Shown here one piece after another: positions 16,738 to 24,591 of a DNA stretch of 27,955 nt (its first letter is position 1; every line of letters starts with the position of its first letter). A program made the position numbers and the translations under genes. A model generated the notes under the pieces. That model did no database searches, had not been told where the DNA came from, and saw only the letters and a program-made list of their open reading frames with translations. The DNA is taken from contig NZ_SRZM01000043.1 of the NCBI RefSeq assembly GCF_019402445.1, positions 1 through 27,955 of the forward strand, written 5' to 3'. Source of the stretch: Brachyspira pilosicoli (GTDB lineage: Bacteria > Spirochaetota > Brachyspiria > Brachyspirales > Brachyspiraceae).

Positions 16738-17799
16738 ATGCTAAACATTAATAATAAATACTCAAACATCATCATAAATAGCAAAAACTCTCAAAACATT
16801 AAAGATGGAGATATTGTAAGATATTCTCTTATGCGTAAATTGGATAATAATAAAGCTATTATTAATATAATGGGCAATAAGGTTGTGGCTTTATTCAAAG
16901 ATGGAATGCAAGATAAAGGATTTGCTGTTATTAACAAAGAAAATGGCAAAATAGTATTAAAGCTTCTTAAAGATGTAAACAGTCTTAAAGAGGCAAGAGA
17001 GGCTATAAGTAATAATGCTATAAAAGATACTTTAGTTTTACATAGTAATAAAGAAAATAATACTGAAATATCTTCTATATTATTAAAAAATTCTATTAAA
17101 CAAAGTACTGAAAATATCACCTATTTAGAGAGAATTATTAAATATATCCCTCAATTAGATGATAAAAAAATGAAGTTTATACTTAATTCTATGTCTAATG
17201 GAATATATTTTAGTATAGATGAATTAGAAATGTTTGAGAATATTTTTTCGAAATTTAATAATTTGCATTCTATTATAAAAAACTCTAACAAAAATATTGA
17301 AAAAACCGAAATATTACTAACGCTTTTAAAAGAAATTAATGATACTGACAAAAGCCTAAAAAACTATATATCTTCAAATGGAAATTTGAATATATGGTTT
17401 ATGCTCTTTGATATGCTTCAAGATGAATTATCTTCTGATAGTTCTAATATGCTTAATCTTCTTTTAAAGATATTATCCTCAAATAGGAAAAATAAAACTT
17501 TTAGAGAAGGTTCTTTTTTAATACCAATACCTTTTATGGTTAATAATGAATTAAAAGAGGTACTTCTATATATAAATAGAAAAGATAATAAAGCTAAAAA
17601 CTTAGAGTTTATAGCTTATGATAATAATAAAGAACTATGCAAAATAGAAATTGTAAAAGAAAATAAATATATTATTAATTTAGTTTTATTTGATAAAAAA
17701 TTATTTTTAAAATGTAACAGCATAAAAACAAATATAGATAAAGAATTAGAAAAGTTTAATAATATAGAATTGGAGATAAATTATGAAAAAAGAAATTGA
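16738..17799 (+). CDS. YlqG-like protein with a FliK-C-like C-terminal part
   Basis: Hypothetical cytoplasmic protein of 353 residues. The N-terminal 60-70 residues look like a small beta domain (DGDIVRYSLMRKLDNNKAII). A helical, Lys/Asn-rich middle follows. From about residue 258 there is a beta-rich segment beginning FLIPIPFMVNNELKEVLLYI, reminiscent of the C-terminal domain of flagellar hook-length control protein FliK and of B. subtilis YlqG, which also sits between rnhB and the FlhB-like ylqH. The assignment rests on position plus this weak likeness. It overlaps the next gene by 17 bases, so the two are very probably translated together. It begins one base after the rnhB stop. Confidence 0.7.
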   Translation: MLNINNKYSNIIINSKNSQNIKDGDIVRYSLMRKLDNNKAIINIMGNKVVALFKDGMQDKGFAVINKENGKIVLKLLKDVNSLKEAREAISNNAIKDTLVLHSNKENNTEISSILLKNSIKQSTENITYLERIIKYIPQLDDKKMKFILNSMSNGIYFSIDELEMFENIFSKFNNLHSIIKNSNKNIEKTEILLTLLKEINDTDKSLKNYISSNGNLNIWFMLFDMLQDELSSDSSNMLNLLLKILSSNRKNKTFREGSFLIPIPFMVNNELKEVLLYINRKDNKAKNLEFIAYDNNKELCKIEIVKENKYIINLVLFDKKLFLKCNSIKTNIDKELEKFNNIELEINYEKRN

Positions 17800-18043
17800 A
17801 AATGCGGTTGCTTTACTTTATGAGAGAGAAATACATAATGCTCCAATAGTAATATCAAAAGGTGAAAAACTTTTAGCTAAAAGAATGATAGAAATAGCTA
17901 AAAAAAATAAAGTACCTATAGTATCAGATGAGGACACTGTAAAAGAGTTAATGCATTTAGAAATAGGAGAAGAGATACCATATTCAGTTTATGAAGCAGT
18001 TAGTATAATATTAAAATATGTATATAAATTAAAGGCAGAGTAA
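17783..18043 (+). CDS. free-standing FlhB C-terminal domain protein (FlhX/YlqH-like)
   Basis: An 86-residue cytoplasmic protein matching only the cytoplasmic C-terminal domain of FlhB, the flagellar type III export switch protein (EscU/YscU/HrcU/FlhB family). Recognisable pieces are AVALLYE, APIVISKGEKLLAKRMIEIA, VPIVSDEDTVKELM and EIGEEIPYSVYEAVSIILKYVYKL. The membrane domain and the NPTH autocleavage motif are absent; the protein begins just after where PTH would be, like the cleaved FlhB-CC fragment. Helicobacter FlhX and Bacillus YlqH are comparable. ATG 17783 has GGAG eight bases upstream and lies inside the preceding gene. True FlhB is not in the window. Confidence 0.88.
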   Translation: MKKEIENAVALLYEREIHNAPIVISKGEKLLAKRMIEIAKKNKVPIVSDEDTVKELMHLEIGEEIPYSVYEAVSIILKYVYKLKAE

Positions 18044-18052
18044 AAAATAATT

Positions 18053-19282
18053 ATGGAAAAGATTACTAGCGTTAAAGTAGATGATATCAAGACCAAAATT
18101 GATAAGCAGGATATTTATATCTATAATGGTTTTATGGCTATTAGTAAATATATAAAATCTATAGATGAAGATATAAAAAGACTAAAAAAATGGGATATAG
18201 AAGAAGTATTTATAAAAGACTCTGATGCTAATGCTTATGGATATCAAACACCTGAAGACTTTGAAAAGTTTGCTAGAGAATGCATCGTATACAAAAATAT
18301 ATATATGAGTATATTAGAAAAAGTAAAAACAAGCTTAGGAGATTTTAGATATAATAATATAGTTAATACATCCAATTTAAAATCAATAATAGATAGTATA
18401 TTAGACCTTATTAATAAAAATATGAATGCCGCTATAGCATTATTAAATATTGAAGGTTTAAGCAGAGATGATTATTATTATATAAGGTCATTAAATGTAT
18501 CTATGATATCTTTAATGCTCGGCAAAGTAATGAAATTTCCAGAAGATAAATTACAAAAATTGGGGTTAGGTGCTATATTATATGATATAGGTCTTATTAG
18601 AATACAAGATAAAGTATTAAATAAACATGAACAATTTACTCCAGAAGAATATATAGAAATAAAAAAACATACAGTATTTGGTTATAAAATAATAAAAACT
18701 AATTTTAGATTAGAAGAAGAGATAGCAGTTATTCCTTTAGAGCATCATGAACATTATAATGGTAAAGGATATCCAAGAGGTATTAGCGGCAATCAAATAC
18801 ATTTATATCCAAAAATAGTTGCCGTTGCACATTCTTTAGAAAAAATATTAAAACCTATAAGAATATCAAAAGACAGCAAAAAAACACCTACATATGCAAA
18901 AATTCTTAATAGTGTTAAAACAGTTGAAAACAAAACATTATCTGATGCTGTTAGAGAAATAATAAAAGGAGCTAATATTAAATTTGACCCTATAATAGCG
19001 AAACTTGTTGTAGGCACTTTTAGTGTTTATCCTGTAGGAACAGTTGTAGTTTTAAATGACAATAGAAAGGGATTAGTATTTGCTACTAACATTAGTTATC
19101 CTATTAGACCAATAATAAAAATAGTATCCGATGAAAATGATAATTTTATTGAAGATGGAGAAGTGATTAATTTGATAGAAACTAATAAATTATTAATAAG
19201 CGGGGTAGATAAAGATAGTAATATTTTAGAGGAGGTAAAGTCAAGATTATTGGATAAAAAAGAAAATAATGATGGCAATTAA
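18053..19282 (+). CDS. degenerate HD-GYP domain protein
   Basis: HD-GYP proteins normally hydrolyse cyclic di-GMP with a metal cluster. Here an N-terminal helical region (1-135) precedes an HD-GYP fold (about 136-340) in which HTVFG (His206) and HHEHYNGKGYP (His231, His232) are kept. Three expected ligands are changed: the first His of the usual HS(I/L)NVS segment is Arg145, the His of HD is Tyr177 (LYDIG), and the last Asp is His260 (VAVAH). The Lys after HDIG is Leu181. Catalysis is therefore doubtful, and binding or scaffolding is more likely. Nine bases after the FlhB-like gene and directly abutting yraN; the ribosome-binding site is weak. Confidence 0.85.
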   Translation: MEKITSVKVDDIKTKIDKQDIYIYNGFMAISKYIKSIDEDIKRLKKWDIEEVFIKDSDANAYGYQTPEDFEKFARECIVYKNIYMSILEKVKTSLGDFRYNNIVNTSNLKSIIDSILDLINKNMNAAIALLNIEGLSRDDYYYIRSLNVSMISLMLGKVMKFPEDKLQKLGLGAILYDIGLIRIQDKVLNKHEQFTPEEYIEIKKHTVFGYKIIKTNFRLEEEIAVIPLEHHEHYNGKGYPRGISGNQIHLYPKIVAVAHSLEKILKPIRISKDSKKTPTYAKILNSVKTVENKTLSDAVREIIKGANIKFDPIIAKLVVGTFSVYPVGTVVVLNDNRKGLVFATNISYPIRPIIKIVSDENDNFIEDGEVINLIETNKLLISGVDKDSNILEEVKSRLLDKKENNDGN

Positions 19283-19648
19283 ATGAAAAGTAAAAAAGAA
19301 ATAGGCAATCTTGGAGAAGATATTGCCTTAAATTATCTCAAAAATCTTGGGTATGAATTATTAGAAAGAAATTATAAAAGCAGCATAACAAGAGGCGAGA
19401 TAGATTTAATAATGACAAAAGGAGTTGTTATTGTGTTTGTAGAAGTAAAATATCGAAGACAGGGAAGTTTTGGATATGCAGCTGATGCTATCACAGAGCA
19501 TAAAAAACAAAAGCTCTATGAAACAGCTGAGGAATACTTAATTAAAAAAGGATTAAGTTTAAGTCAAAAATGTTCCTTTGGGGCAGTTTTAATAGACGAT
19601 ACCAACTATAGTAGAGAAATTTCTTTTGTAGAAGACATTTTTATATAG
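19283..19648 (+). CDS. yraN: YraN family (UPF0102) endonuclease-like protein
   Basis: Small cytoplasmic protein of 121 residues with a PD-(D/E)XK nuclease-like fold. GNLGEDIALNYL opens the domain, GEIDLIM supplies Asp41 and FVEVKYR supplies Glu54 and Lys56, the usual catalytic-type positions. YraN proteins are widespread and are often next to rnhB; their in vivo substrate is not firmly established, with a role in DNA processing or recombination suggested. The start ATG 19283 follows immediately after the stop of the HD-GYP gene, with no spacer. No truncation or oddity in length. Confidence 0.93.
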   Translation: MKSKKEIGNLGEDIALNYLKNLGYELLERNYKSSITRGEIDLIMTKGVVIVFVEVKYRRQGSFGYAADAITEHKKQKLYETAEEYLIKKGLSLSQKCSFGAVLIDDTNYSREISFVEDIFI

Positions 19649-19657
19649 GGGTATTGT

Positions 19658-19786
19658 ATGAAAACGGCTGTTAAAATCAATTACGAAAAAATAGAAATTT
19701 ATAAAAAGAAATTAAAAGATAAAAAGTATGTAGATAAAGCTATAGAAAGGCTTGCTGGACACTTAATTAGTGCTGTTATAGATTAA
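19658..19786 (+). CDS. small hypothetical ORF, 42 residues
   Basis: Small reading frame from ATG 19658 to TAA 19784-19786, lying nine bases after yraN and 18 bases before the isomerase gene. An AGGGG seven bases upstream makes a good ribosome-binding site, which is the main reason to call it. The product is lysine-rich at first (IEIYKKKLKDKKY) and ends in a short hydrophobic stretch (LAGHLISAVID). It has no signal peptide and I recognise no family. It fills what would otherwise be the only gap of over 100 bases in this operon. Confidence 0.55.
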   Translation: MKTAVKINYEKIEIYKKKLKDKKYVDKAIERLAGHLISAVID

Positions 19787-19804
19787 TGTAATCAAGGGTA
19801 TAAA

Positions 19805-20776
19805 ATGAATATAATAGACAGAGGTAAATTAACTTTATTATTAGAAAGTGAAAGCTTACAATTGTTGTCTGAGAAATTAGATGATAATTTTGAAAAAGCA
19901 GTTAATGAATTATTTAATATTAAAGGAAGAGTAATAACCTCTGGTGTTGGTAAGAGTGGACATATTGCAAGAAAAGCAGCTTCCACTTTCGCTTCAACTG
20001 GAACGCCTAGTTTTTTTGTAGACCCTAATGAATGTTTGCATGGCGACTTTGGTATGATAACTAAAAATGATTATTTAGTATTATATTCTAAAGGTGGAGA
20101 GTCAAGAGAGATAATAGAACTAGTAAATTGGGCTTGTAGACAAGATATACCATACATTGCTATTACTAATGATAAGTATTCTACTCTAGCAAAAAATGCA
20201 AAGATAACTTTGCTTACGCATGTAAAAGAAGAGGCTTGCCCTTTAAAATTAGCACCAACTGTTAGTACAACTGCTTCTTTAGCTTTATCTGATGCTTTGG
20301 CTACTGCTTTAATGGAGCTAAGAGGATTTAAAGCTGAAGACTTTGCTATATTTCACCCTGGTGGAAGTTTGGGTAGGCAATTAGCCAAAGTAAAAACTAT
20401 TATGCATACTGATAACTTACCAATTATAAATTTAGATACATCTCTATATGATACCTTATTTAAAATCATAGAATGTAAGCTAGGCATTGCAATTATTACA
20501 GATGATAACAATATTCTTAAAGGCATTATTGTAGATGGAGATTTAAAAAGATTATTGGTAAAAGACAAACAAATAGAAAATATTCTAGAAACAAAAGTAA
20601 AAGATATAATGAATAATAACCCTAAAGTAATATATCAAGACACACTTATAGGAGAAGCCTTGCATTTAATGGAAGGTAAAATTACTAATCTTGTAGTTGT
20701 TGAAGATACTAAAGATGGCAAAAAACCTATAGGTATAGTTCATATACATGATATTCTAAAAATAAAGGCTTTTTAA
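19805..20776 (+). CDS. kdsD: KpsF/GutQ-family arabinose-5-phosphate isomerase
   Basis: Sugar-phosphate isomerase converting ribulose 5-phosphate to arabinose 5-phosphate, the first step toward KDO in lipopolysaccharide-type glycolipids. The SIS domain (about 30-195) has SGVGKSGHIARK with Lys50, LHGDFG with His79, SREIIE with Glu102 and FHPGGSLGRQL with His184. These keep the spacing of the four catalytic residues of E. coli KdsD (59, 88, 111, 193). Two CBS domains follow (about 197-323). ATG 19805 has AAGGG upstream. Last gene of the operon; its stop overlaps the stop of a convergent gene by four bases. A capsule-specific KpsF role is possible instead. Confidence 0.93.
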   Translation: MNIIDRGKLTLLLESESLQLLSEKLDDNFEKAVNELFNIKGRVITSGVGKSGHIARKAASTFASTGTPSFFVDPNECLHGDFGMITKNDYLVLYSKGGESREIIELVNWACRQDIPYIAITNDKYSTLAKNAKITLLTHVKEEACPLKLAPTVSTTASLALSDALATALMELRGFKAEDFAIFHPGGSLGRQLAKVKTIMHTDNLPIINLDTSLYDTLFKIIECKLGIAIITDDNNILKGIIVDGDLKRLLVKDKQIENILETKVKDIMNNNPKVIYQDTLIGEALHLMEGKITNLVVVEDTKDGKKPIGIVHIHDILKIKAF

Positions 20777-21702
20777 GCTTCTAAATAACCTTTATCTAAT
20801 AAAGATTTTTTAATTCTATTCGTTTCTAATTTATCATCAGTTGTAACTGTAATATATTTTAAACTCTCCATAGTAGATAATTTTTCTATATTAAAACCTT
20901 TAACATTTTCTAGTATGAGTATTTTTATTTTTTTATTATTAAATATTGATTCTAAATCTTCCAAACTTCTTAAATTTCTTAATATCACTTTTTCTAAGTT
21001 TTCTAATTTTGATAAATCTGGTATATATTTTAATTCTGATATAGAGTTTAATTCTATTATTCTTAAGTTTTTTAAATCATTTAAAAAATCTAAAGTATTT
21101 ATACCCTTACCTTTCTCAATATATATCTCTTCTAAATTTGGCATTCTTTTTGGAATCTCTTCAATATGAGTAGCAGATGAAAGTATTGATAATTTTTTTA
21201 GTTGACTCATCTTAGTAAAATGTTCCACCCTAATATTTGAAGCCCCTATATCACAAAAACTTTTTCTATTTTCTATATAAACAGAATGTTTAAGGCTAAA
21301 ACCATTTTCTAAATAAAAACTGCTAAGAGTTTCGATGCTGTCAAGAGGGCTTAAAGCAATATCTTTATCAATATTTCCATTAATATGCAAACTTATCAAA
21401 TTGCCAAGTCTTGAAAAAAGATTTAAATTACTTATAGGATTTTTTAGAGAAGCATAAAATATTAAATTTCTTACTTCTGGTATAAATTTAATAATATCTT
21501 CTCCAGATAAATTAGAACTACTATCTTTTTCTGAGGAAATATTTAAAAAGAAATCAGTTCTCTCTTTTAATACATCATTTAAAAAAGGTATCATGTCTTT
21601 TGATATGCCGCTATTATCTATAAATAAAGATATTCTCTCTTTGGAAGTTTTTAATTCTAATAAATCATTTTCATTTAATGATGATATTTTTACGTTTTTC
21701 AT
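20773..21702 (-). CDS. leucine-rich-repeat-like protein
   Basis: Cytoplasmic 309-residue protein without signal peptide or membrane segment. Irregular leucine-rich repeats run from about residue 70 to 300, with recurring patterns such as MPNLEEIYIEKG, LKNLRIIELNSI and LENLEKVILRNL at spacings of roughly 20-24 residues. Such folds bind proteins; the partner is unknown. ATG 21702 follows a strong AGGAGG. It lies 20 bases after the stop of the cardiolipin synthase gene on the same strand, so both are likely on one transcript. Its stop overlaps that of the convergent isomerase gene by four bases, leaving no room for a terminator between them. Confidence 0.8.
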   Translation of the reverse strand: MKNVKISSLNENDLLELKTSKERISLFIDNSGISKDMIPFLNDVLKERTDFFLNISSEKDSSSNLSGEDIIKFIPEVRNLIFYASLKNPISNLNLFSRLGNLISLHINGNIDKDIALSPLDSIETLSSFYLENGFSLKHSVYIENRKSFCDIGASNIRVEHFTKMSQLKKLSILSSATHIEEIPKRMPNLEEIYIEKGKGINTLDFLNDLKNLRIIELNSISELKYIPDLSKLENLEKVILRNLRSLEDLESIFNNKKIKILILENVKGFNIEKLSTMESLKYITVTTDDKLETNRIKKSLLDKGYLEA

Positions 21703-21722
21703 AATTCCTCCTATAATAAAAA

Positions 21723-23186
21723 TTAAAGCACAGGGGCAATAATTCTACAAGCTGAATTTCTAAGTCTAATCAAAATAGGCTGTTTTTTATATTCTTCCAT
21801 AGTTATCTTATGAGATTTTGAAACATCATCTCTAAAAATACTTTCAAATTTCAAAGCCGTATCTATATCATATATAACCGCATTCATCTCATAATGCAAA
21901 TAAAAACTTCTTATATCCATATTACAAGTGCCGCATGATACAATTCTTCCATCTATAACGCAAAACTTGCTATGCAAAAAACCGCTCTCATATAAATAAA
22001 TATTGACCCCCGCTTTAAGTAAAGTTTCAAAATAAGTTTGAGCAACCCACCAAGCTACTAATTTATCAGGCTTACCCGTAATCATTAAATTAACATTTAT
22101 TCCAGATAAAGCAGCATTCTCCAAATCATGCAAAAATCCATCATCAGGCACAAAATAAGGACTTTCTATATAAATACTCTCTTTAGCATCGGCTATCATT
22201 TTTGAATAAATCTTTTGTATAGAATCCCATTTAGAATCAGGACCAGAGGATATTATTTGCATAGGGAGATATTTATCTGTAGTTGAAGAAGGAAATAATT
22301 CCTGCATTAATGAAGAGCCATTATCCATTAAATTATCTAAATCTCTTCCGCCAGCATTATGCCAATCACATACAAAAACATTCTGTATAAGGTTACAAGC
22401 ATCTCCCACTATACGCATATGTGTATCTCTCCAAGAAGCAAATCTCTTTCCGCCGTCAATATATTCCTGACCTAAATTCATTCCACCCATATAAGAAACT
22501 ATTCCATCTATAACTACTATCTTTCTGTGATTGCGGTAATTAACATATCTAGTCCAAAATATAGAAAATGGGTCATGATAATATAAAAACTCTATACCAT
22601 TTTTTTTAAGCTCTTTTTTATACTTTCTGCTTATCCTAAGCATAGAGCCAAGTCCGTCAAATATAAGCCTAACCTTAACACCTTCTTTTGATTTTTTTAT
22701 TAATACATCTTTGACTCTATTTCCTAATTCATCGCTTCTCCATATAAAATATTCCATATGTATTGTTTTTTCAGCGAGTTTTAAATTATTAATTAAATCA
22801 TCAAATAAATCTTTTCCTTCATCAAAAACATAAACTTGATTTTGAATAGTTATTGGAGAATATCCGCTTTTTATTGCAAGCTTTACTAAATTTGTATGCT
22901 TTGCATAATTACCGCCCATATTATCTATGATATTCATCTGCTCTTCAAGCAAAGAAGAGAAATGTTTTCTTATCATATCTTCAGGAAGTCTTGCAGAAAG
23001 TTTTCTTCTAGATTTTTTCCAATTTACACCCAAGAATAAATAAAAAATAGCACCCACATACGGTAAAAATACCAACACAGTAAGCCAAGCTATAAAAGAA
23101 TAAGGCGGTCTATTTTCAAGAAGCATTTTTATTGCTATTAATATGACATATAGAAAAAATATAATAGTCAATATATAAATAAACAT
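21723..23186 (-). CDS. cls: cardiolipin synthase (phospholipase D family)
   Basis: Inner-membrane enzyme that joins two phosphatidylglycerol molecules to cardiolipin plus glycerol. Two membrane helices lie at residues 2-22 and 32-54. Both HKD motifs of the phospholipase D superfamily are complete: NHRKIVVIDG (His220, Lys222, Asp227) and LHSKFCVIDG (His405, Lys407, Asp412), each followed by GG(M)N or GTCN. Length (487) is that of ClsA-type enzymes. A TTGACT/TATACT promoter lies upstream; the ribosome-binding site before ATG 23186 is weak (AGAG). It is followed 20 bases later by the leucine-rich protein gene. Confidence 0.95.
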   Translation of the reverse strand: MFIYILTIIFFLYVILIAIKMLLENRPPYSFIAWLTVLVFLPYVGAIFYLFLGVNWKKSRRKLSARLPEDMIRKHFSSLLEEQMNIIDNMGGNYAKHTNLVKLAIKSGYSPITIQNQVYVFDEGKDLFDDLINNLKLAEKTIHMEYFIWRSDELGNRVKDVLIKKSKEGVKVRLIFDGLGSMLRISRKYKKELKKNGIEFLYYHDPFSIFWTRYVNYRNHRKIVVIDGIVSYMGGMNLGQEYIDGGKRFASWRDTHMRIVGDACNLIQNVFVCDWHNAGGRDLDNLMDNGSSLMQELFPSSTTDKYLPMQIISSGPDSKWDSIQKIYSKMIADAKESIYIESPYFVPDDGFLHDLENAALSGINVNLMITGKPDKLVAWWVAQTYFETLLKAGVNIYLYESGFLHSKFCVIDGRIVSCGTCNMDIRSFYLHYEMNAVIYDIDTALKFESIFRDDVSKSHKITMEEYKKQPILIRLRNSACRIIAPVL

Positions 23187-23229
23187 TTAATTATAATCTC
23201 TAATTTAAACATTATATATTATTATTTAT

Positions 23230-23257
23230 AGTATATAAGACAAATACAAAAAGTCAA
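23230..23257 (-). promoter_or_regulatory. promoter of cls and the leucine-rich protein gene
   Basis: Minus strand TTGACT (23257-23252), 16-base spacer, TATACT (23235-23230). Start of transcription is predicted near 23223, about 37 bases before ATG 23186. Confidence 0.6.
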
Positions 23258-23359
23258 TGAATGCCATATTATAATTTTTTATTTAAAATATTTTTATTTT
23301 GTGATAAACTTTAGTACATACTAAAAATTTTAAAGTTGATAATTTTGTTATTGTTCTTT

Positions 23360-23490
23360 TTCCCGCCTTCGCACCCATACCTAAAGGTACTCCTTTCAGT
23401 CGCAGGCACTCCTTTCAGTCGCGGTTCGGACTTCGTCAAAGTTTTCGCTCTTCGGGCACGCTTCACGAAAGTGCAAATACCTAACAAAGC
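23360..23490. repeat. GC-rich intergenic island, possible dispersed repeat element
   Basis: The 437-base gap 23187-23623 has no gene. Inside it, 23361-23470 contains 60 G or C of 110 by my count, against roughly a quarter in the surroundings. It holds a 19-base tandem duplication, a TACCT-AA-AGGTA palindrome (23378-23389), a direct repeat of ATACCTAA (23377-23384 and 23478-23485) and several CTTCG words. GTTATTGTTCTTTTT (from 23347) on the left and AAAGAAAAATAATAAC (ending 23532) on the right form an imperfect inverted pair around it. It looks like an inserted or mobile repeat unit, but I cannot confirm other copies from this window. Confidence 0.5.
23386..23423. repeat. 19-base tandem duplication inside the GC-rich island
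   Basis: Two adjacent 19-base units, 23386-23404 and 23405-23423, sharing ACTCCTTTCAGTCGC and differing at only two positions. No further full copy follows. Confidence 0.85.
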
Positions 23491-23554
23491 GTAAATAAAT
23501 AGTTAAAACTTTTTAATAAAGAAAAATAATAACATCTTTATAAAAAGATAAAAA

Positions 23555-23583
23555 TTGACAAAACCAATATGTTTCAATATAAT
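23555..23583 (+). promoter_or_regulatory. perfect-consensus promoter of the DUF4261-like gene
   Basis: TTGACA at 23555-23560, a 17-base spacer, TATAAT at 23578-23583. All twelve box positions and the spacing match the sigma-70 consensus. Start predicted near 23590, with a leader of about 34 bases. Confidence 0.85.
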
Positions 23584-23623
23584 GATTTTTGTATTAGATT
23601 TTATATAAAAAATAGGAATAAAA

Positions 23624-24478
23624 ATGGATAACAAAAAATTAGAAAGCACTGAAGAAGCTCTTTTTTCTCATGTATATTTTTATAAAATTTTATTTAAAGA
23701 GAAACCACAATTACCAAATATAGAATTGATAAAACAAAAATTAAGAGGCGTATATAATAATATAGAAACAATCTCCGAAGATAAAAACCTATACAGCATA
23801 ATGATTAATGACCTTAAAGTAAAATTTCAAGATGATAAAGAATTGGGCGTTCAAGTTTTTATGTATGAGCCTATAGAGTTTGATTATAATGGCATAAGCG
23901 ATGAAGTTTATAATCAGGCTTGGGATATAAAAGATGCTAAAGAATTATTAAAAGAATGCAAATATCAAGTAATGTTAAGCGACTTTTTGGCTGGCGGATT
24001 AGATTATAAAGACAGAACTACCCTACTCAACAATTGGCTTAATATAGCATTAAACATATTTCCTGATGCTCTTGCCGTATATAACGAACAAAGCGGTAAA
24101 ATTTTACTTAGGGAACAATTATTAAAAAATCAATATCCAAAAAATTTAAGATTCTTATATTCAGGATTAAATATTAGATTTTTTAAAGTGCAAAACACTA
24201 ATGATATGATAGTTGATACCTTTGGGCTTTATTCTATAGGGCTTTCTGATATTCAGTACCATTTCCATGATTTGAACCCAAACAATATAATACAGCATGC
24301 TATGAATATTGCTGCTTATATATTTGAAAATGGAAACATTATAAAAAGTAATGATGAGATAGAAAGTATATTTAATGACGTAAAATGGTTAGGCAGATAC
24401 GAAAAATCTTTAACTAAACCATATAGAGAGATATTAGATATTAATACTCTTGAATATGCTTCTGGAAAAAGAAATTAA
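23624..24478 (+). CDS. DUF4261-like hypothetical protein
   Basis: Cytoplasmic protein of 284 residues with no signal peptide or membrane helix. The C-terminal part, FGLYSIGLSDIQYHF followed by a helix (NNIIQHAMNIAAYIFENG), and the middle segment FPDALAVYNEQSGKIL resemble the DUF4261 domain as I remember it; a profile search is needed to be sure. No function is known for that domain. ATG 23624 has AGGAA upstream. It is transcribed alone from a perfect-consensus promoter next to the GC-rich island, so strong expression would be expected unless repressed. No terminator hairpin with a T tract was seen immediately after it. Confidence 0.6.
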   Translation: MDNKKLESTEEALFSHVYFYKILFKEKPQLPNIELIKQKLRGVYNNIETISEDKNLYSIMINDLKVKFQDDKELGVQVFMYEPIEFDYNGISDEVYNQAWDIKDAKELLKECKYQVMLSDFLAGGLDYKDRTTLLNNWLNIALNIFPDALAVYNEQSGKILLREQLLKNQYPKNLRFLYSGLNIRFFKVQNTNDMIVDTFGLYSIGLSDIQYHFHDLNPNNIIQHAMNIAAYIFENGNIIKSNDEIESIFNDVKWLGRYEKSLTKPYREILDINTLEYASGKRN

Positions 24479-24534
24479 ATATATAAAAAATAAACAAAAA
24501 ATAAGAATTTTTAAAATAAATTCAAAATAAAGTA

Positions 24535-24562
24535 TTGACATGTTCTAAAAATATGTTAGAAT
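24535..24562 (+). promoter_or_regulatory. promoter of the small RNA/leader unit
   Basis: TTGACA at 24535-24540, 16-base spacer, TAGAAT at 24557-24562; start predicted near 24569. Confidence 0.7.
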
Positions 24563-24591
24563 AAACTAACAATTAGTTAGATATGTTAGTT
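24555..24591. promoter_or_regulatory. operator-like array of GTTAG/CTAAC pentamers
   Basis: GTTAG at 24555-24559, CTAAC at 24566-24570, GTTAG at 24576-24580 and 24585-24589, at 9-11 base steps. AACTAA (24564-24569) and TTAGTT (24573-24578) make a perfect dyad with a three-base centre over the predicted transcription start. The layout is like that of a repressor site overlapping the -10 box (TetR-type operators are similar), but no regulator gene is adjacent. Confidence 0.5.

Noticed and set aside
23420..23440. tRNA T-arm-like GGTTCGG in the GC-rich island
   Set aside because: No acceptor, D-arm or anticodon stem can be formed around it.
23405..23490. Minus-strand open stretch through the GC-rich island
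   Set aside because: The frame is open for about 40 codons but has no ATG or GTG start with a ribosome-binding site and ends in the tandem repeat.
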